The position numbers and the translations under genes were made by a program. Shown here in pieces: positions 36,412 to 45,400 of a stretch of 64,000 nucleotides of DNA. Position 1 is the stretch's first letter; every line of letters begins with the position of its first letter. The stretch spans positions 124,001 to 188,000 of the forward strand of contig JAIETF010000030.1 of the NCBI GenBank assembly GCA_019745415.1, written 5' to 3'. The DNA comes from Candidatus Obscuribacterales bacterium (lineage in GTDB: Bacteria > Cyanobacteriota > Vampirovibrionia > Obscuribacterales > Obscuribacteraceae). The notes under the pieces are model-generated. The model had not been told where the DNA came from, did not search any database, and saw only the letters and a list, made by a program, of their open reading frames with translations.

Positions 36412-39400
36412 CTAAATCCCCATGTTCTTAAGACGGTGCAGGCGCTGAGCCTCCAAATATGCATGCAATAGCTTAGCCTGTTCCAATGCCTCCACAGTCG
36501 AGTCATTCTTGATGGAGTTCAAAACTTCTCCCATTCGGGCCCTCTCCTCAGGGTCATCCAAGTCAGAAACGCTTCGATTCAACTCAGACCAGTCCACAGA
36601 TCTTCCGGGCACACCTACGTCCATCATAATATCGGTCTTGAACTGATCATCATCGAACATCGTCTCAGAATCATCTTGCCCCTTAGCAAAAGAGGCAAAC
36701 AAATCTGAAAGTTCGGACATATCAATTGCATCAGCATCATTCCTTGCTCCGCGTGAGTCGCTTTGATCATCACCGTCATGATGCGATCGCCTCGCCGCTA
36801 GCAAGTTACGAGAGCTGGCTTCAACAGGAAAGGCTGAGCGCACTTCTCTTATCATGTCGTCGATGTGACGAACAGCAGGAGCGGCCTTAGACAATCTAGT
36901 CGAGCCTAAGCCATTCACCTTGGCGAAGACATGGCCGGCATAGTTCGCTTCCAACTCTCGGTGATCATGCACATAATTTCTAAAATCGACACGCTTCTTA
37001 TGCTGCACCGACTCTTGCAAATTCTCCACCATCATTTTCTCAAAACGGCTGCGCATCCGGCTATCGAACTGCTCGATGCCGCCGCTCTGTTCCAACTGTT
37101 CAGCGAGATACTTGAACTGCAACCTTACTCTTGCCCTGGCATTCAAACCGGCTTTGTTCTCGACATCAAACAAAACATCTTCGATGTTGCCAGACTCTCG
37201 CACTCTCTGCAAAAGTTCGGCATCTCTTTTATTTATCGCCTCAGAAAAGAGCGGGGACCTGAAATAAAGACGCTGTAAATCATCACTCGCCATTACCTCT
37301 TGCAAAAATCGAGAAGGTGAATGGCTAAACGGATTAAGCTTGATTATCGCCTCAGCCTGGGCTTTCAGATGCTCGATTGCAATCGGCTGGGGATTCTTAG
37401 AGGCTTCCATCAAGCGTGAAGCTCGTACAAACTCAGGATCTTCCGCCAGCGCTTTATCCGAAAGACTCTTTCGTTTATCGAGCCAATCTTTAGCGAGCTC
37501 AAGCTCTTTAACAGCAAAGCCGTGCTCGAGCGGATCTATTCTCATCTGCCCCGATTGACGACAATATTCTTTGATCATAGATGAAGCATCGACCGAACCG
37601 TCTCGGCGCAGACAAGTCAAAGCCGCCAGTCTAAAGCGAGCACGGTCTTGATCGGCGTGCACGTATTCATGAAAGATAGCGTAATTTTCCAAAAGACCAG
37701 GGTTGGCCAAATCGCTATGGCGCACCAAGATTTGACCGGTACCGGGTCGATAGGCCATCAACTCGCCCTGCTTAAAGAACTCATCAGGCATGGCCAAGAC
37801 CGACACTTGCAAAGGTTGATCGGGCTGAGTATGCCGAGCGTAGGCGTTAATGGCATTCTCTAAATGCTTAGCAAAGCGCTCGGCTAAGGCAGTGGAAAAT
37901 CGTCCATCATACTCCGACATAATCTTATCGGTGATTGCGCCATCGAGATACTCTGTAAAAGCCTTCATATTCTCTTCGTTCAAGTGGGGATGCTTGTTCA
38001 AAAGCAAGTGCACTTTCAAGAGAGCGGTCGTGCCTTTTTCAGACAACTCTGCAAAATTGATCGTAAGCGCCTCACGAGCTTCTTGAATGGAAAGCTCTCC
38101 ATTTCTCTCTTTTGGAGGAGCGACCGTGGCTTTGACCTTGTCTTTGACCTTGTCTTCCTCAGTCTTCTTCAACTGCTCAATCTGATAAGTAATTTGATCA
38201 GCTTCTGCCAGCTTTCTCCTAGACTCATGCATCTCGCGTTCAGCCACTGAACTGCGATCATCATCGTAACTCTCCCAAGCTTTTCTCGCCCGAGAAGCGG
38301 CAAGAATAGCTTCTTGCTGCAATCGATAGGCCCGTCCGCCAATCAATGAGCCGTCTTCATTATAGATGGCAACCGCCTGGTCATGTAGCGTCTTATTATT
38401 CTTGACGAAATCGCGAATAACCACAAATGTCGGCAAAAGAAATTGACTGACGACTTCTCCAGCTTTAACAACTCGCCCTTTAAGAGTAGTTTTCTCGATT
38501 CTTAAGGGCTTGGAATCTACTGGAGAATGTTCCACATGCATTCTAGCAATCTTAATTTCCTGCCCGGCATAATGAGGGTTAGCCCGCGAAAAACTCAAGC
38601 GCTCACCAAGCACGAAGGCGACCTGCTCGACAGTCATTTCATGATTTTTGCCATCGCGTAAGAGCTCGTTGAGTGAAATTTTCGAAAAGCCGTGAATTTT
38701 CGCCGCCTGCAAAATGCGCTGAGCGTTCTCTAGGCGAGTAGCGGCATCTTCTACGCCAAGCAAGGCGTCCATCATCTCTTTTGCTACAGCAAAGTCTCTT
38801 TCTTCCAGCACTCTAAACTGCTTTTGCGCTTGTTTGACATGCTCTGATGCTGCATCGCCTTGACCCTGCAAGATGCTATGTAATTCCATAACCAGCGATG
38901 TTTTCGGTTTATCGAGAGCTTTCTCAATCTCAGTGAAGCGCGCATGAGATAGACTGTGCTTGTCTTGCTCTGCCTCTAGAATTGCCTTTGCCTCGTCTAT
39001 TTTGCCATCAGACTTTAAGGCATCCAGCTTAAGGCGCAACTCTTGCTCAGCGCGGGCAAACTTGAGATCGGCAAGCCCAGCTGCTACGCCGATATCTATT
39101 TCACCAGGTCTCAAGGCTTCACCAGGGTTAAAGCGTCGCACATCGACAACACCTTGGTTTACTTTGATTGCCAGTCTAATCGAATCCACTTCACCCAGCA
39201 GATCCCTCCTCTGAGCGACAGTCAGTTCAGACGGCAAGACAAGACCAAGTTCATCGCCGCCTAGACGCGCCAAAACAACTTTGTCGGCTAGATGCTTGGG
39301 CAACCCGCACATGCGCACGGCGTCGCGCAAAGCGTCTACTGTAGCAGATATGGCAGCATCGCCCACAGCGCGGTTCATGCCAAGACTACGGTTATATCGC

Positions 39401-42400
39401 GTCACACCGTTGACTCCGGCAAAACCTTTGACGTCGCAGACTATCAGACCATCCGCTTCACCGCTTTCCACTTTTTGCTTGAGTAATTCTTCATAGGCAT
39501 TCTTAGCCATTATGCCAGTGCCTCTATCAAGCAAATAGGCGGCTCTAAGCTTATTTCCCTCCTGCTCCAAAATAGAAGCCAAAGTGACAAGTTCCTCTTT
39601 AGAAAACTGCTTAGACAGCATTTGCTTGAGAGCCTCAGTTTCTTGGCTGATATCGCGCGGCCGTCCCAGCTCCGATTGACCAGCACCGCTGTGCTGGACT
39701 GCTTTACTGAGAGAATCAATAATAGAATGAGAAACTGTATTGGCTGAAAGCAGATCTTGGCGCCCCAAATTAGCGAGTTGACGCGCCTCATGTCCTTCTT
39801 TCTGAGAAAGCGCCGTAACATTGTCGCCTTTGACTAGGGGACTTTTCTGAGGACCATTACCATGAATGTCATTGAGAATTTCTAGGGTGGAACGTTCTCC
39901 TTTTTCACCAACCAGACTGATTGTACGCATGGCATTGGCGCCAGTGTCAGCTACTTTAATGAGGACACCGCCTTCAGCCCCCTTAGATGCAGGCTTCAAG
40001 TCAGAAGCATCGCCCTGGCTGTCCTTAGTTTTAGAGTCGGTCAAAGGAGGAAACCGGCGCTCGAACGTGTCACCGTTGAAAGAGAGTGCCTTAATAAACA
40101 CATGATCAGAAGCAGGTGTGATCTCTATTGATTGCAACAAAGCGCGGACGGTATCTTCGCTACCACGAGGTGCGATGAGCGCGAACTTGTCGCCGGCAAG
40201 TTTTATCGGGGTGATGTCGGCAAGACCGCAATCACGCAGATAATGGCTCGCTGCCTTGAGCACCAGGTCGCCTACGGCATGACTGAACTTATCATTTGCC
40301 TGTTTAAAGCCAGCCAGGTTTAGCACTGTGGCTTCATAATTGTGCAGTTCGCCCTTCTGCCTGAGACTGTCAAGTTTCCACTCCAGCCCAGCCTGACTGC
40401 CAATGCCGTTAACCGCATCAAAGGTGGTCTTGTCAAAGGTAGTGCTGACGTTTTCTTTTAGGGCGTTGATGATTCTTGTCTGAGCATCCAGCTCAGAATC
40501 ACGGGCGACAAAATCAGGATTCTGAGTTTTGAAGTCTTCCAGGCGTGCGTTTAACTGTCTTAGCTCGTCTTTCGAAAATCCTAAATTCTCAGAAAGCTTC
40601 TGCAAGACTCGCTCTGGATGCGGCTGAGCCTCAGAATCGTTGGCATCGCGCATAGCACTAAGCGCCCAGCCTATAGAATCGGCAGCCGTACCCGATACCG
40701 CTAGCGGTGCTTGCTCAGCCGCCACACCCATAGGAGCATCAGATGGATCGAGCCGCCCTTCGGCAATTCGCTCTTCCAATAATTCCATATTTGCCAGTCG
40801 GCGCTTGACGCGACTAAGAGCATCAAGATAGTGTCTATCTTTATAATTGATGCCCATATCAATTAAGTCGTCTTTCTTTATGCAATTGCCGGCAAGCATG
40901 TCATGCAACTGCAAACGCAACAACTGTTCTGCTCTATCGCCCGACAATAGTTTCCTTTGCCGACAGAGTCCATCGACAAAATCAACCTCTACTTTGTCGT
41001 ACTCAGCACGAAGCTCTTTTGTAGTAAGAGAACCATCTACCACCTTGGTGAGGGCCGCCTCTGCGATTCTAGAATCAGCACCAATTATCTTCTTATCGAG
41101 CACCGCACTCAAAAAGCCGGTCTTCCAAGTCAACAACTCTGCTCTTTCATAAGGATCAGCACCACCGGCGCGCAGGCGCCCGGCTAAGATCTCTAGATGC
41201 TCAATACTGGTGCGTTCTAAAGTAGTCAAATAAGCTTTATCGGCAGTCAAAACCTGATGACTATCACCCTTATCCCAGGTGTTTCCAAAGATCACTTCAA
41301 TTTTTTCGGCATCAGGCACCAAGGTTTTCTTGCCGTCGACCAGAATTTCTTTGGCCGGCAAGCCTTCAGCGGTGTACAGATCTGCCGGTAAAGTTCTAAT
41401 ATCTTTGACGATTCGGGCATGACCGCCTTCGCGAGTGAGACCGCGAGCACCCAAATGAGCTGAATCCATCTGCACTACGGCATAGAGCTGACCACGTTCT
41501 TTAATTGCAGCAAGCTGCCTGACAAAGTCGGCCGCATCTTTGGGCCACTGAATGACAAATTTTTCCTCTCTGCCGGTCAGCTTAGAGAGCATTGGTTCTA
41601 TATCGGTTGCAAAATAATCTTTACGAGGCTTAGGTGCATCGCCTCTGATGATGTCCATCATCACTGTTTGCGCTATTTGACTCACTTCCAAGCGCCTGCC
41701 ATCAGCCCAGACTATTCCCGGCTCTCGATGGGCGAGAGCATCACCGTCCGGCTCAATTTTCAAAGCGCCATCTTTTCTAAAGTCTAGGACACGCCCGTTT
41801 GAGAGCACCGCCAAACCAGTGTCATTGAGCCGACGCATCATCTGAAAGAAGGTCTCAGGGTGCAGGAAGTACTCGCGCTGCTCAGCGGCAGCCATAGCAC
41901 AAGTCGGGTTGCTTCCCTGGCTCAAGAGTTCCGGTCGGGCGGCAAGACTGGTTAGTTCTTCAGCCCAGCGCAAACGTCTCTCTAGAGGTACCAGTCCCGG
42001 CGCATCCAACAATCTGTTCAACTCATACAAGACACGAGTGTACTTCTCTTCACCGCCTGCCTGCCCTTTGAGGCGAAACTCGACATCAAGCATATCTTCT
42101 CTAATGCGACCGGCAACGAGAGAATCTGTTACTGTAAGAAGATTCTGCTCAAATCTGTTGCGCTCCAGCTGCACATCGATCTTTTGACCGTTAGGATTGT
42201 CGCCGGGAACATACACATGTCGTTCGCCGCTCAATGTATTGCTGACAATGACACCGTAATCATCAATTTGATGAATGGTACCGTCATTGTCTACTTCTAT
42301 TTTCTGAGCTACGCGCTCTGAAGTACCATCAGGCAGAGTCAAATGCCAACCGTCTTTTTCGCGCAGCAAAGCGGCATCATCACTAAGGACAATTTTGAAT

Positions 42401-45400
42401 GGTTGATTGGTTTCGTCGCGATAGACCGAAGCCTCATTCCCCTTAGCGTCTTTAATTAGGGCCGCCTGTCCATTCTTGATAATTAATATACTGCCGTTAT
42501 CATTGACAAATTTCTCTACACCGCCTTCATGCTTTGTATGCACTGTGCGCTGTGAATGAGAAGTAGCAGAAGAGTCTTTTGGTAGATTCTTTGTGATAGG
42601 GCCTTCTGGACCTTTACTTGACTCAGTATGTGCACGGAGAGGCCAGGGCGCTTTACCCGCGGCAATCTTGTCAATATCTCCGCTTCGACTATCTATAAGA
42701 GGCTCTGCACCTTTCGCTTCACTTGCTTTGGTCCGCCCAGCCTGACCGGAAGGGCTTACACCACCGGCAGTATCAAGACCCAGATCGACTCTAGCCTGCT
42801 TACTAAATAAGTTATCGCCAAGTTGTCTATTTATCTTTTCATCAATAAACTGAACTTCTTCCGCCAGAGTTTCACGCCTTTGCCGCTCAGTCGCCTGAGC
42901 CTCTAGGCGACTGCCCAAACGGTCGGTCAAACCATGAGTGATCGGATGGGTAAAGACTGTTGTGGCAGCGCCCTCCAGAGCCCGATCAAAAATGAAAGTT
43001 CTCATGCGTGCTTCGTTCTTATGTTCTTCATACATCTGGTCATCGACTTTAGCAACATCGATACCGAGTTCTCGGGCGATATTCTCACGCTCGACTTTGC
43101 GCACCTCGGTGAGCGCCATCAAAGCGGAATTGGTGGAATTATTGATAACATTCTCTGCATAGCTTGAGACAAGACCATCGAAAAACTTCTCTTTGCCGCT
43201 CAGCGGCCTCTTCAAATCATTTATATCTAAAAACTTGGGACCGATATCTACATGGGTCAATTTGCCGAGAAAGTCTCCGGCCAAAGTCCAGGCGGTGCCT
43301 TCGGCATTATTTGTCAGAAAGCGTTTGAGGTCGAGGTCTATCTCGGCACCATGTCGCCCCGAGCCGACCACATTGAAGCCTACGGTCTGAACTGTGGCAT
43401 TGCAGGCAGCTCCGACTTTTCCTATGGCTGAAAAACTCTCAGGACCGGCAATAGCAATTTTGCCAATCAGCTCTGCCGACCGCTTATTACCTAATAATTC
43501 ACAAGCGGCTCTTACTGCTTCGGCTTCACGTGGTCCCTTTTGCATCAGCTCAGCCAACTTTAGAGCCTGAGGGTTATCAGCCAACTCAGCCAAAGCTCTG
43601 GTGCCAACTTTTGAGAGCTGACCAGCAGCCTGCAGTTCACCCAGTTTGGCCAAATTACCCGCCAGCTTACCTTCTTGGGCCAGCGCCTGCAGCTTGGGCA
43701 AATAGCGAGCATCGGCAAGGGCTTCGACCACCTGACCGCTCTTACCCAAAGTGCTGAAGCTTTCAGAGACCTTTCCCAAGCCGCCGGTAGCAAGCATCAA
43801 AGTAGTCTCAAGTCCGCCGGCGCCTACATTCTGGGCAAACTGGCGCCAGTCACCGCCTCTTGTCTGACGGATAGCGGCACTGCTCAGACCGCCGCCAAGA
43901 AAAGTAGCCATCGCACCTTCAGCCAGGGTAAGCCTGCCTGCATTGACAAGCAAAGAAGTGCCTCCCGACAAAGCCGTAGTTGCCACCATGGCAAGCCCTT
44001 CTCGAACACCAGCTTGATTGCTGCGCCCCTGAGCCGATAATTCACCGGCATCGACTGCAGAAATATTCAATTCGCGCATACGTCTTTGAATGCTATCTAT
44101 GCCGCGCAAGGCATCAGCCGAGGTGAGAGTATTGCCGCTTACACCCTCATCAAAGAGTTGACTAATTTGTTTTTGGACTAACTGATCACCAAACTTGGCA
44201 CTATCAGTAACACCATCCAGCTGTGCTTCTCTACCGCCCATAGCCCAGTCGGCCAGAGTACCAATACCAAGCCAGGTCTCATCGTCTTTATACTGTTTAG
44301 CAGAACGCTCGATACTAGAAAGAGCTTCTTTATTCCTTCTCTTAACTTCCTCAACATCAATCAAGCCGCCGCCAACCAGATTACCGGCGGCATCCCGACG
44401 CGGTGCACCCAGCCCGACAATCAGCCGCTCACCAGACAGTCCTTCAACCTGCATCTTAAAGAGAAAAGTTCTCTCGCTTTGCAAGTCGATGATTTCTTTC
44501 TGCCCGAATATCTCAGCCTTATAGCCGGGTCTAAGCACGCCACACGGCGACTTGCCCGCCTCACCCTCGGCTCTTACCCATTCAATTTCGCCATTCTCTT
44601 TCTTTTTGGCTTGGGCATGATAAAGCTTGCCATGGTCGGCTAGATAATGGGCATTGCCCAAGCGCATGGCACCGCTGGTGCGCTGCACATCTTCGATGGA
44701 AGCCATTGAGGGCACAGAGATGGTGGTACCTTTATAGTTTCGTCCTACCTTATTGTGCTCTGCACGCACTATGTCTCGCGGGCCGCGCCTTAATAGTTCA
44801 AGAGAGGTAAAGCCACTTTCAGGCAGAAAAGCGTCTTTGACACCGCCTGTATCGATGGCATTTAGCAACTTGTTATAGCGCTGGGCAAGCTCACCGGTGC
44901 GCTTATCGGCTGAAAGCAAATTGTCGTCTTTGCTATCTTTAGAAAGTAGCTTAGCATAGGCGCATTCTTGCGCCACCTGTCTGCGTAGAGTATCTGTGGA
45001 AAGCAAGCCTTGTCCATCATTAACCCAATTGAGACTGCGCGTCTTGCCCTCTTTGTCGACATAGTTACAACCAAATACGGTGCCGCGCAAAGCAGGCGAA
45101 CCTAAGGAATTCACCCCCTCTTCGCCCGGCCATACTATCTTGCCTGTGGCAAAATCGACACTACCCACCGGGTGCTCGGAGCCTTTCTTGTAGAAGAGCT
45201 TACCGACCATTTGATACTCTTCCACTTCACCTGGTTTGCCAGGCACCGGGCGCAAGATCTTGCCAGAGCGTTGGGCATCGGCAGAAACTTGCTCAAGCTC
45301 GTGTCCGGTCTTATCAATTTCTCTTTCCAGCCTCTGTGCCGGCGATAGAGAACTATTGACATAAAGTTCGTGATTAGCCTTTAGCTTTTGCAACTGATTG

